Source of the DNA: Prorocentrum cordatum
Taxonomy: Eukaryota; Sar; Dinophyceae; Prorocentrales; Prorocentraceae
Length of the DNA: 64,000 nucleotides
Assembly: GCA_963575745.1 (NCBI GenBank)
Contig: CAUYUJ010001753.1
Coordinates: forward strand, 33,478-97,477
Direction of reading: 5' to 3'
Positions 20,696 to 30,847 of this stretch are shown piece by piece. Both the position numbers and the translations under genes were made by a program. Under the pieces are notes generated by a model. That model searched no databases and was not told the origin of the DNA. It saw only the letters and a program-made list of their open reading frames with translations. Every line of letters starts with the position of its first letter. The first letter of the stretch is position 1.

Positions 20696-23476
20696 GAGGT
20701 TGAGAAGACCAAGCGAAATCATTGTCAGGGACTCATTATACCGTCGTCGCAATCGTCACCCTATTACATCATCGCCGTTTTTGTCGGTCCGAGCAAGATC
20801 GGAGATCGCATCTCCGTGGTAACGGCGTCTGCTGCTTTGGTGGCGGGTTGGGGGGGGACCCGCGGCAGCGGGGGTCGCTTTGGCCAGCTGCCATGGCAGA
20901 CGAATCGTTCGCCCAAATCATCAAAAGAAGCATCGCGTACCGAGCTCGATTCAGGGTTGAGTCGAAGAAGGTCGTGGCGCCGTTTCAGATTGTGCCTCAT
21001 CCTCAGAACCGCGGCGGCGATCCAGTGAAATCGTTGCGTACGAACCAAAATATATGTAGCATCATGAAGGATGGGTACGACCCCATAGATGCAAACAGCA
21101 ACGGTGTGCTCGTGGAAGAAAAACCCGTGTTGGCGGGGGGCAGCGACACAGTCATACAAGACAACTTTGCGAAGAAGATCTTGGTAGATCCGGACATGGC
21201 CCTGCATAACAAATCCCGCCAGCCAGCGAAGTATGGTAGTTTGTCGCACAGCCATCTGAATTGTTTTTTCCGCAACATCTTGGGCAACAAAAAAGGATGC
21301 GAGTGCTCAGGGACCCGCGGTGGCGGGGCCGAGCAGGCCAAGTGCGATTGCAAGTGTTCGACACTTTTGGACGAAAAGGGAAACTACAATTTGGAGAAAG
21401 TGCGAGCTCACGATGGTGAGTGGGGTTCTCAGTGCGAAGGCGGCCTGGAGTGGGAGATTCTGTCTTGGAGGATGGACGAAGAGGAGCCCGAAGCAGCTCT
21501 AGTAATCAGCATCGCACTCAACAAGAAGAACGAAACTGCCATGAAAACGGGCCACCTGGAGATCCTGTCGACCCTGGTGGGTTTGTGCAAACCAGACCCC
21601 CACGGATGCGTGCCTTTCGAGCCAGTGAGGGACAAGCTCATCGATTTGTATGGGGCGGAGATCGACCACCCTGACTTCCTGCGCCTATTCAAATTGGCGT
21701 GTGATGCAGGAGGGGAGGGCAGTATTCACATGAAAGACCTGTTCCCGTTCACTGGTATGTTCGTGAACCCGAAGGTGCGCAAAATGCGCATGGAGGCCTA
21801 TGGCGTGATTGCGCCCTACCCTGAGGAGTTCCCCAAACTCAAGAACGCCTGCCTCAAGTGGGCTTGGAAGCAGCCGCCCACCAGAGGGTTTTGCCAGATC
21901 TCCCCCAGCATTGCGCACAGATTCCACAAGGAGTCGAGGTTCCAGATGTATGATTTCTTGAAGGAAGTAGAGGGCGCATTCCTGCAACTGGGAAACATGG
22001 CATCCGCGGCAGTGGAGGGGCCGACTTCCGAGAAGTTGCGGTGCAAGTGGATTGCGGTGGTGGAGGTCAATGTCATGGCAAAAATCCGCAGAGCTGCGCT
22101 ATCTACCGCTGCCCCCCTGCTCGTCAGCATCGTCCTCTCCCCTTCTTCCCCTCGCAATTGTACTCCTCCCCTCCCCTCAACGTCCGTTTCCCCCACCTCT
22201 CCTCAAGAGCGGTTCTGTCCCTCACCTCCCTCGCCTCCCCATCGTCGTTCGTTCTTCCTGCTCTTGCATGTTGTTCCCCTCCTCCCATTTCCGTCGGAAG
22301 CAGTTCGAGACCCCTCCGCTCCCATAGTGGGGCTGTCTGATTTTCGCGGCCCCGAAGAATCCCAGCGACGGCAAGTCTGTCAGGGAGCAGGAGGGCGCGA
22401 TCGCAAAGGATTGCAGCTCATTCATCGCGACCGAGCTACGAGAGTTGATGTCATTGGGAAAGGCTGGGTTGACAAAGGCGGACATGCCTCAGTTTCCGCG
22501 GGAGACGGACCTGATGCAGGAAGTGGGGAAATTGTGGGACGACCCGAATGATAAGGGGCAATCGCCTTCCCCCGGGCCGAAGGGCAAGAGCTCCGTGGTC
22601 ACGGAGACTCTGACGCCCAAGGTAATCAAGCAGGACGCAGAAGGGAGGGCTTTGACCGCGCACGAGACAGCGTCTGCCGCAGTAGGAGTAGCGAGCGGGG
22701 ACAAAGTGGATACCATTCCATGGCGCGAGTGGGCGCGCTCTGCCTGCGCCTCGGACGACAAGCAGATTGCCAAGCAGGTGCTGGTGTTAGCCATGTCCGC
22801 TAACCACGACCACATGACATGCGAAATCCCTATCGCGATGATCAAGAGCGGCAGCGTGGTCAAGGCCGTGGCCACGAGAGACATTCCCGTGGGGCACTTG
22901 AAGGTGCCATTGTGGTTCAAGAAGGACGCGTCCATTTTCATGGAGGGGCCGGGCGTCTTCATCCACCCGAAAGCCGCGTGCGCAGAGGTGTCGTGGGTAA
23001 AAACCATTACCGAGGCAGAAGAAGAAGCTGGCGTCGAAAGCGGGGAAGAGGTGGTCGTGAGGATTCACGTGCAGCCTGAGCTCAGACTCCCGAAGGAGGG
23101 TGACGCAGGGTTCGTATGGGACCCGAGGGACTCAGTCCACCCGTTCTGGTTCATCAAGCGCAGTGACCACAAGGGGAACGCCGTCACAGACCACCACTGC
23201 GAGGCGAACGCCTCCGTGGTGATGGAGACGGTGAAACAAGTTTGGGCGAGTGATTACGTTCATCTGAAGACCGCCGAGGCCGAGGTGGCTCCTATGGCGT
23301 CCACGTATTCAGTGAAGCTGCCGTGCATCGTCAGCAAGGCCCCAACCAAGGCGGGGCAAGAGGTTGTCGTGCAATTTGACGGCGCTCCCACGACGAAGAA
23401 ACAAAAAGCCACGACGCAGCAGACCGCCTTCGACCAGGTCGCGGCGTCCCAGAAGAAGAAGCCGAACAAAAAGTGA
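20696..23476 (+). CDS. Unknown two-exon protein, first gene of the block
   Basis: The best start is ATG at 20893 (MADESFAQIIKRSIAYRARF). Coding-like sequence already begins after the acceptor at 20695, in another frame, and the change lies at a run of eight G near 20850. Exon 1 runs to about 22105. A pyrimidine-rich stretch follows, ending in CCGCTCCCATAG at 22329, probably an intron of about 220 bp. Exon 2 (22330-23476) is in a third frame and ends with a Lys-rich tail and TGA. Exon 1 carries a Cys cluster near residues 136-155 (CECSG, then CDCKCS), possibly metal-binding. Exon 2 has a Glu-rich stretch and alternating beta-like segments. I recognise no family. GGTN hairpins are embedded in the coding sequence (21314, 22003, 22591, 23212). 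The length and even composition argue for a real gene. Confidence 0.6.
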
Positions 23477-23552
23477 GTAGGTCGGGTCTCGATCCGCGGT
23501 GGCGGAGCGATTCACCACGTGCCAGCGTTCCGAGGCAGAGAGCGCCGCGCGC

Positions 23553-23745
23553 AGAAAAGTCGACCTGTAATTCCAAAAGCTGAATTCAATTTTTCAGTGG
23601 CTCTTTAAGGAGGCCGACGGCGGCCGGGTGACCCGCGAAAGCGTTGGGGAGTTCTGTAGAGTCAACAATGGAAAAGTCGACCTGTAATTCCAAAAACTGA
23701 ATTCAACTTTTCTGTGGCTCTTCAAGGAGGCCGACGGCGGCCTCC
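23553..23745. repeat. 117-bp tandem repeat T2, two units
   Basis: Two units start at 23553 and 23671 with GAAAAGTCGACCTGTAATTC and contain GGAGGCCGACGGCGGCC. They lie just after the first gene. The same unit occurs four times at 31841-32275. Confidence 0.9.
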
Positions 23746-23749
23746 GCCC

Positions 23750-24000
23750 TTCGTTCCTGCCTTCTCCGCTCTCCTCCTCCTGCCTTTTCCGCCCTCCTCC
23801 TTCCTCCTTTCTGCCCTCCGCTCTCCTGCTCCTGCGTTCCGCTCTCCTCCTCCTGCCTTTTCCCTGTCCCATGTCCTCCGCCCTCCTCCTTTCTCCTTTC
23901 TGGCGTCCCCCTGCCCCTCCGCGCTCCTCCTTCCGCAGCCGCGCAGCCTCGAGCCCGTCTGCCCCATCTTCGTGGTGACGGAGTGTGGGGGAGGGGGGGC
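23750..24000 (+). other. Pyrimidine-rich spacer upstream of the next gene
   Basis: Repeated CTCCTCCTGCCTTTTCC-like units, CT-rich on the + strand. It could be an intron or 5' leader. It ends near a hairpin at 23968 and the ATG at 24001. Confidence 0.5.
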
Positions 24001-26259
24001 ATGAGCAGCGCATCCCCGCGTTCGAAACGCCCAAAATTGACCGGCGTTGAGCCGAGCTCGCTCGACAGTTCGTCGGCCCGCCGCCACCGGCGACGCAGCC
24101 CGCCGAGCAGCCGCCCGAAAGCGCAACTCGTGGCACGAGCAAAAGCCGAGCCAGCCGAGCCAAAGCGGCCGAGGGCGCAGCTCGTTCGGCGCCAGGACAA
24201 GGACATGGGGGGGAAATCCGCGGTAGCGGAGAAGGACAAGGACCACAAGGACAAGGACCACAAGGAGAAGAACAAGGACGGCAAGAAGGAGAAGAAGGAG
24301 AGGAAGGAGAAGGAGACATCCGCGGTAGCGGAGAAGGGCAGCAACGACAGGAAGGACAAGGACAAGAAGCAGGCGCCGCAGGAGGCGCAGCAGCAAGCGG
24401 TAAAGTGGAGGCGTCTGCCCAAGAAGGACAGGGCGCGGAAGAAGAGACTGGAGGAGGCGCCGAAGCAGGCACCGAAGGAGCGTCTGCCGAAGCTCGCGCC
24501 CAAGGGGGCCACGGAGAAATCCGCGGTAGCGGAGAAGAAGCGTCCGCCGAAGCAGGCCCCGAAGGAGCGTCCGCCGAAGCCCGCGACCAAGGGGGCCGAC
24601 TCGTACTCGTCGGACTCGTACTCGTCGGACTCGGACTCGCACTCCCACTCGGACGAAGAAGCGGGCGCGGCAGCACCGGCGGCAGCGGCGAAGCCGGGCC
24701 GCGGGCCGCGTGGGGTTCCTCCGCCGCGGAGCGCCATGGTGGCAGCAGCCAGCGGCACCAGCGGCGCCGAGGAGCGCGCGCGGGGACTGCAGCAGGCAGC
24801 GGCCTCAGCCGCATCAGCCAGTCAGCCGCGCAAGCCAGCCGCACCAGCCTCAGAAGGAGCCGCGGTTGCGGCGGCGTCTCCACGCGATGGAGCCGCGGTG
24901 GCGGGGAAGCGGGGGAAGAGCAGCAGCAGCAGCAGCACCGGCACCGCCAGCAGCAGGCGCAGCAGGCGCAGCACGAGCGAAGAAGCGGACGCGGCAGCAC
25001 CACGTGCACAACCCGGGAGCCAACGGTCGCAAACGGAACAGGCCGCCGCTTTCGGAGTGCCCGCCCCCCCCTCACCTGCGCGGGGACAGCCCCCAGCGGT
25101 CTGGACTGGGAGCTCTTGGGCTGCTTGGACCCAACAGCAGCAGCAGCAGGCGCAGGAGCACTGGCATGCTTGGCGGCAGTGGGGGGCCACGCAGAGTTCG
25201 GAACAGCAGAGCTCCGCGGTCGCGGAGAGCTCCGCGGTCGCGGAGGGGTCTGCTGCGCGCGACGACTTTGGCTTTGGACAGGCTCAGCGCGTGTGCGCGG
25301 ACGTTGCCGAAGGGGCCAACCTCCCTGAGATCGCGAGCGACCTGCGCAACCAGGGTCCTCATATGCTCCTGGTGCGGTGCTCGACAGTAGAGCAGAGGAA
25401 AGAGCTCCAAGACATGCTGACGCAGGGCCGTGCAGAGGGCCAGGGGCGCGCAGAGGGCGAGGGGCGCGCAGAGGTGCCCTTCCTCTGCTCTGACCAAGGG
25501 CCGTTCCTACTGGCAGGGCGGGATGGGTTCGTGTCAGAGGTGGGTGTGCAGCAGTTTCTGAACCTGCCTGGCGTCGGCCAGATTACGTTCGGCGAGTTTT
25601 CTTTGGCCGTGAGTATCCAGCAGATGGTGTCCATCAAGGTGGCCGTGGTCAGTCTGACCCCAGGTGGCGATCAGCCCATCGACTCCGCGGTGGCGGACAA
25701 CTGGACGAAGGTCGTGGACTGCATTGGACGGAAGTCAGTTCGATTCGTGGCTGGCCACTTCGCGGACAAGCTCGACGAGTTCCTCGTTGCGACGCGCACA
25801 TTTGTGCAGGTGAGAGCGTGCGCCGCTCTGCATTTCGACGCTCGCGCCGAGACCCACTCGGCAACCGCTATGTTCATCGTGGGGCCTGTCGGCAGCGTGA
25901 AGGAGCGGCTGGAGGGCGGTGGCTACAGTATCACCCGTGGTGACGGGGTCGAGGCCTTGCCCGCTGCAGTCGAAAAGGCGATCGACCACGCGCAGAGCGT
26001 GGTTGGCCAGCGTGCGTACCTGGGCGGAGAGGGGGCGGACAGATCGCGAGGCTGGCCCACCATCCAGATGTCGAAGGAGAAGCCGCCGCGCCATGTCGCA
26101 GACCACACGAAAAAGATTGTGATCTTTTTCGGCTCCACTGCGTCCCGCCGCACGAAAGGGAAGGGCAAGATGCGCCAGGACAATCGCGAGGTGCGCGCGG
26201 AGAAGTGGTACCAGAAAACTGGCAAGCAGCCCGGGCGGCGCAACTCAGGTAGCGGGTAG
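24001..26259 (+). CDS. 752-aa protein: Lys/Ser-rich N-terminus and a weak EEP-like C-terminal domain
   Basis: One uninterrupted frame from ATG at 24001 to TAG, the longest intact gene in the window. Residues 1-220 are highly charged (KDKDHKDKDHKEK, KKEKKERKEKE), followed by YSSDSYSSDSDSHSHSD near 200-220 and an Ala/Gln-rich stretch to about 420. The C-terminal 330 residues look globular. Segments such as PEIASDLRNQGPHMLLVRC and VRFVAGHFADKLDEFLV parallel VIQEA and ILCGDF of the EEP-like gene at 37044, in the same order. It may therefore be a divergent endonuclease/exonuclease/phosphatase-like fold without the catalytic residues. The N-terminus resembles nuclear splicing-speckle proteins in composition only. 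Nine or more GGTN hairpins lie in frame here, several read as SAVAE. Confidence 0.65.
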   Translation: MSSASPRSKRPKLTGVEPSSLDSSSARRHRRRSPPSSRPKAQLVARAKAEPAEPKRPRAQLVRRQDKDMGGKSAVAEKDKDHKDKDHKEKNKDGKKEKKERKEKETSAVAEKGSNDRKDKDKKQAPQEAQQQAVKWRRLPKKDRARKKRLEEAPKQAPKERLPKLAPKGATEKSAVAEKKRPPKQAPKERPPKPATKGADSYSSDSYSSDSDSHSHSDEEAGAAAPAAAAKPGRGPRGVPPPRSAMVAAASGTSGAEERARGLQQAAASAASASQPRKPAAPASEGAAVAAASPRDGAAVAGKRGKSSSSSSTGTASSRRSRRSTSEEADAAAPRAQPGSQRSQTEQAAAFGVPAPPSPARGQPPAVWTGSSWAAWTQQQQQQAQEHWHAWRQWGATQSSEQQSSAVAESSAVAEGSAARDDFGFGQAQRVCADVAEGANLPEIASDLRNQGPHMLLVRCSTVEQRKELQDMLTQGRAEGQGRAEGEGRAEVPFLCSDQGPFLLAGRDGFVSEVGVQQFLNLPGVGQITFGEFSLAVSIQQMVSIKVAVVSLTPGGDQPIDSAVADNWTKVVDCIGRKSVRFVAGHFADKLDEFLVATRTFVQVRACAALHFDARAETHSATAMFIVGPVGSVKERLEGGGYSITRGDGVEALPAAVEKAIDHAQSVVGQRAYLGGEGADRSRGWPTIQMSKEKPPRHVADHTKKIVIFFGSTASRRTKGKGKMRQDNREVRAEKWYQKTGKQPGRRNSGSG

Positions 26260-26430
26260 GGCTCTGGCGCGCCCGCGGTTGCGGGGGAAGTCTGATTAGG
26301 TAATTAATAACCCGCGGTCACGGTGAAGTATGTAGCAGTCTCTGCGCAGTCACCCGCGGTCGCGGGGCTTCGGCGGACGCGCGCGCAGAAAAAGGGGGGC
26401 GGGACAGTTAGGAGGGATTGTCCTAATCTT
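26260..26430 (+). promoter_or_regulatory. Probable 3' UTR with three GGTN hairpins
   Basis: Hairpins at 26272, 26311 and 26353 follow the stop codon within 110 bases. They are outside any supported coding frame, which shows the family is not just a coding motif. Confidence 0.45.
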
Positions 26431-26434
26431 ACTC

Positions 26435-26765
26435 CCCCTCACCACTCTTACTCGTGCTCCCACTCTTACTCTTACTCTTACTCCTCCTCACCACTCCTAC
26501 TCCTACTCGTCTTTTACTCGTGCTCTTACTGTTGCTCCCGCTCTCACTCTGACTCTCACTCTCACTCTGACTCTCACTCGTACGCTTACTCTTACTTAAA
26601 CTCTGAGGTCTACTCTTACTCTTACTCTTAATCTTAATCTTGCTCTTACTCTTACTCTTACTCGTACTCGTACTCTTACCTCTACTTGTTACTCTTACTC
26701 GTACTCTTACTCTTACTCTTACTCGTACTTTTACTTTTACGTACTCTTATCCTTATTCCTTATTA
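26435..26765. repeat. (CTCTTA)n-type microsatellite
   Basis: Imperfect ACTCTT, ACTCGT and ACTCTG hexamers cover more than 300 bp. A second block lies at 28375-28492, and a short remnant at 27570-27602. Confidence 0.95.
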
Positions 26766-26800
26766 GAATATACTCCCACTCCCCCCTCAGGCCGGCCATT

Positions 26801-28375
26801 AGGGGCCGCATCCGGGGGGTCCCATCCTAACCTGTAAAAAAACAATATAAAATCAACATTTTTCTTATTTTTTCCTCTCGACATGGACGTCCTGTCGTCC
26901 ACGGCGATAATCCATTGCAAAAAATACCACAAAGAGCACACGCGCGCGTTCATGTCAGAATCCTACCGAACACCGTGTGTTTGCAAGCATTTCAACATAA
27001 AAACATCAAAAACCCAATGCTTTTTCACAAAAATTGTACAAATTTCCCGCCCGGGCTCTCTTGCTGAAATCATAGGAAAACCATAGGAATCTTAAGAATT
27101 CTGTCAAATCCAGCGATTTCACGTCATCGCGCGGTGCACTCGCGATGCTCTGTCATGCACCCAGGCCGCGAATCCTGTGCAAAAAATACCACAAAGAGCA
27201 CACTCGCGCGTTCATGTCAGAATCCTACCGAACACCGTGTGTTTGCAAGCATTTCAACATAAAAACATCAAAAACCCAATGCTTTTTCACAAAAATGCTG
27301 TGGGGTGTCCTGTCAGACCGTCGGGCTTCCTCCGGCCACCTCTGGCTTCCTGCGGTGTACCGGGCCATTCTCGACTCGTCTGGCAATGCGTGCGCGGCAT
27401 TCATCACGCGCTCGCCAGTTCCCGTCGGCAACCGCCATCGCGGCCGCATCAGCTGTACCAAACCGGCTGGCCGGTGTGACTTCGGCCCCCAGTTGTGCCA
27501 GCTTTGCTTCTTGTGTTGTGGGAGGGCGGGTGGGACTGGGCATGCCATGCTTGACTCGCTCGAGCTGGCTAGCTTGACTCGCACTCTTACTCTTGCTCTT
27601 AATTAGGGGCCGCATCCGGGGGGTCCCATCCTAACATGTAAAAAACAATACAAAATCAACATTTTTCTTATTTTGTCCTCTCGACATGGACGTCCTGTCG
27701 TCCACGGCGATAACCCATTGCAAAAAATACCACAAAGAGCACACGCGCGCGTTCATGTCAGAATCCTACCGAACACCGTGTGTTTGCAAGCATTTCAACA
27801 TAAAAACATCAAAAACCCAATGCTTTTTCACAAAAATTGTACAAATTTCCCGCCCGGGCTCTCTTGCTGAAATCATAGGAAAACCATAGGAATCTTAAGA
27901 GTTCTGTCAAATCCAGCGATTTCACGTCATCGCGCGGTGCACTCGCGATGCTCTGTCACGCACCCAGGCCGCGAATCCTGTGCAAAAAAAATACCACAAA
28001 GAGCACGCTCGCGCGTTCGTGTCAGAATCCTACCGAACACCGTGTGTCTGCAAGCATTTCAACATAAAAACATCAAAAACCCAATGCTTTTTCACAAAAA
28101 TGCTTCGGGGTATCCTGTCAGACCGTCGGGCTTCCTCGCACCTCTGGCTTCCTGCGGTGTACCGGGCCATTCTCGACTCGTCTGGCAATGCGTGCGCGGC
28201 ATTCAACGCGCGCTCGCCAGTTCCCGTCGGCAACCACCATCGCGGCCGCATCAGCTGTACCAAACCGGCTGGCCGGTGTGACTTCGGCCCCCAGTTGTGC
28301 CAGCTTTGCTTCTTATGTTGTGGGAGGGCGGCTGGGACTGGGCATGCCATGCTTGACTCGCTCGAGCTGGCTAGC
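26801..28375. repeat. Tandem duplication of an 804-bp unit, with an internal repeat
   Basis: Unit 1 begins at 26801 and unit 2 at 27605, both AGGGGCCGCATCCGGGGGGT. They stay nearly identical for more than 700 bp. Inside each unit a stretch of about 115 bp (CCACAAAGAGCACAC through CAATGCTTTTTCACAAAAA) occurs twice, so the window has four copies (about 26919, 27186, 27728, 27998). The second half of each unit carries GTACCGGGCCATTCTCGACT and a Cys-rich open frame (CDFGPQLCQLCFLCCG). The conserved frame may be chance. No family recognised. Confidence 0.85.
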
Positions 28376-28492
28376 TTGACTCTTACTCTTACTCTTACTC
28401 TGACTCTTACCCGTACGCGTACTATTACTCTTAATCACTCTGGGTCTCACTCTTACTCTTTCTCTTACTCGTACTCGTACTCGTACTCTTAC
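28375..28492. repeat. (CTCTTA)n-type microsatellite, second block
   Basis: Same hexamers as 26435-26765. Confidence 0.95.
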
Positions 28493-28528
28493 CATAGCGC
28501 TTTTCAGCTCGAGTCTTACATACCGCAC

Positions 28529-28831
28529 ATGGCGGGCTTGTTCCCGCGAGGGGAAGCAACAATCTCACATTACGACGATGAGGAAACGCTTGCCGCCCGA
28601 GATAGGGAGGCCTTCATTCGGGATGCTGTTGTCGATGCTCGGACTTGTTCGTGGGCTTGGCGGATGGCGCCGCGATATCGGACCGTGTTCGGCCTCGTTC
28701 TCTCAACCCTATTCCCGGGAGGATTCGTTATTCCCGATTGGGGTCGAGTTCTGTGGCGGTACAGAATGGCGATCACGGACCCAGATGACGACTCCGACAC
28801 AGACTGGGGGGATTACGTTGCCTCTCCCTGA
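28529..28831 (+). CDS. Small hypothetical protein, 100 aa
   Basis: ATG at 28529 (MAGLFPRGEATISHYDDEET), stop TGA at 28829. A charged N-terminal half is followed by a hydrophobic segment (TVFGLVLSTLFPGGFVI) and an acidic end. The frame is open upstream through the hexamer repeat, so the start is uncertain. Composition is protein-like, but there is no known family and no hairpin inside it. Confidence 0.35.
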   Translation: MAGLFPRGEATISHYDDEETLAARDREAFIRDAVVDARTCSWAWRMAPRYRTVFGLVLSTLFPGGFVIPDWGRVLWRYRMAITDPDDDSDTDWGDYVASP

Positions 28832-29093
28832 GGCGGCGGCGACGACGCGGCGGCGGCGGCGACCGACACGGCGGCGGCGGCGACGGACGATTCTGTTCTC
28901 CTCCGACGCAGCCATGTCGGCCCAAGAGCGACTTTTCGCGGGCGGCGCCAACGAGGCCCGCGCGGAGCTCGCCAGAGCCCACGACAAACGAACCGACACC
29001 CGGGGCCCCAGGGCCCGCTCGGCAAGGCGCCGTCCCTAGGCTCCGCCGCCCGACGGCTTGGCGACCTGGGCCGAGAGCCCCCAAGAAGACGCG
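28832..29093. other. GGC-rich spacer
   Basis: (GGC)n-like sequence at 28832-28890, then unassigned sequence. Long frames on both strands are composition effects. Confidence 0.4.
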
Positions 29094-30243
29094 ATGGCGG
29101 AGCCACGGCCTGCAGGACTTGGCATCCCGCCAGGGCTGGAGCCAGCCGCGGCGGCGGCGGGAGGTGGTGCTCCAGCCGCGGTGGCGGCGGGAGGTGGTGC
29201 TCAAGCCGCGGTGGCGGCGACGCGAGCAGACCTGGACGCGCTTCCCGTGACGCAGCCGTTCAACAGAGAACCCTCCAGGCTTTCCAACAACGCACCAGGT
29301 CGACATCACCGAAGTGGACCCCATGGACATAGGAGTGCTCGACCGCACCTCGGGAATGGCATACAGTTTCAAGGTCGGACAGACGCAGCCATGGTCATGG
29401 CGGCAAATGTTGGCAGCCTTCAAACCAGAGATGAAGGACAGAGTTCTGGGACCTGATCCCTCGGTGGGCGCCACGCGCATCACGTGCGAGGCCATAGGCG
29501 GGCACGACCGCAAGCGCTGGCACGCCGCGCGTGCCATGGTAAGGCCTTTCGCCGAAGGAGCTCCCGTTCCGATCTGGGACTACCGCGTGTACCGCACGGA
29601 CAACGTCGTCACCAGGTTCCACACCAGCCTCACGAACAACAAAGTGGAGGTAGCCACTGTCGACAGTGGCCTCGTCCTGCCTGGGCCGCCAAGGGCGGGG
29701 AAAGGCAAGACGGACGGCAAAGGCACGTCCAAGAACAAGACGACAGGGAACTACGAGCAGTCCTACCGCGGTACTGGCTCAGGGATCCGCGGTGGCGGAG
29801 TTGGGCCAGCCCCTCAGGGGCCCGCGGTGGCGGAGTTGGGCCAGCCAGAGGCCCCCCCGCAGGCCGACGCTTCGGGGCCTCCGTCGCGCGCCGCTGCAGG
29901 AGAGGGGGCTCAGCAGGCAGCCTCGTGGGAGGCGGGGGCGGCCTGGTGGGAGGCGAAGGCGGCCTGGTGGGAGGCGAAGCAGGAGCCCGCCTCGCGCGCG
30001 GACGGCGCGTGGAGCGGCGCAGACTGGTGGAGCAGCGAGTGGAAGAGAGCGGCGGAGCAAGAGCCCGCCTGGTCCCGCGGCGGAGACTGGGAGGAGAGCG
30101 GCGGAGACTGGGAGGGCTGGGAGTGGTCCAGCAGCGGTGGCGCCAGCAGTTCCGCCGCAGGCGGGGCAGCTTCGGCAGCCGAACCTTCCGCGGAGGAGAA
30201 GGAGCAGTGGAAGAAGTGGGGGTGGCGCTTGGACTGGAAGTGA
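29094..30243 (+). CDS. Unknown protein with Trp/Ala-rich tail (one frame change)
   Basis: ATG at 29094 (MAEPRPAGLGIPPGLEP) is followed by an Ala/Gly-rich stretch built on two GGTN hairpins (29175, 29215). Near 29262-29275, beside ACCCTCCAGG, the frame moves by one base and continues as TTHQVDITEVDPMDIGVLD to TGA at 30241. The middle (about 130 residues) looks globular: YSFKVGQTQPWSWRQMLAAF and IPIWDYRVYRTDN-like segments. The last 120 residues repeat AAWWEAK and GDWE motifs and are probably disordered. No family recognised. The frame change may be an assembly indel. Confidence 0.5.
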
Positions 30244-30344
30244 GGAAGTCTGAAGTCGTGGTGGAGCATATTCTCCGCGGTGGCGGTGTCGTAGAAGCAC
30301 TCGCGGTGGCGAGGGCCGTGTCCGAGCATCCGTGCGAGGGCGTC

Positions 30345-30755
30345 GAGCGCGGCGCGAAAAATGCTCTGTTTCCTTTTCCTGCGCATCACTTTCTCCCCCT
30401 CCTCTTCACGTTCCTCTCTCTCGACATGCGATTTACATGCAACCGCCCTCAGCCTCGACGCCCGCCTCTCCCCTCCGCGCCTCTGCCTCGACGCCCGCCT
30501 CTCCTCTCCGCGCCCCCCTTGTCCGCCGGACGGCGCCGAATTATCCTGGGAGGGCTCCGGAGGTCCCCCCCTGACAACCATCGCGTGGCGATGGTTGTCA
30601 ACGTCTTGGGGTGACAAGCATCGCCTGGCGATGGTTGTCATGGGTGTTGGGGTGACAACCATCGCCTGGCGATGGTTGTCACGGTCTTGGGGTGACAACC
30701 ATCGCCTGGCGACGGTTGTCACACGGTGTCGTTCCGTCGGCTCCCCGCAGTGGCT
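30345..30755 (+). other. Probable intron or leader with four long tandem hairpins
   Basis: CT-rich sequence at 30360-30550 is followed by four units of about 45 bp (30574-30722). Each contains GACAACCATCGC, a 3-base CTG or GTG, and GCGATGGTTGTC, so each unit folds into a 12-13 bp hairpin. It ends at CTCCCCGCAG (30750), a possible acceptor. Confidence 0.55.
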
Positions 30756-30847
30756 CGAGCTGGATCCACGGTGGCGGAGACTCGCGACCTTTTCGCGGTT
30801 GCGGATGTCCCTGGCCGCGTCTACGCGGTTGCGGAGCAGCCTCGAAA

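Noticed and set aside
28773-29537. A 254-codon - strand ORF opposite the 29094 gene
   Set aside because: It is a shadow of GC-rich + strand coding sequence, Arg/Pro-rich and without motifs.
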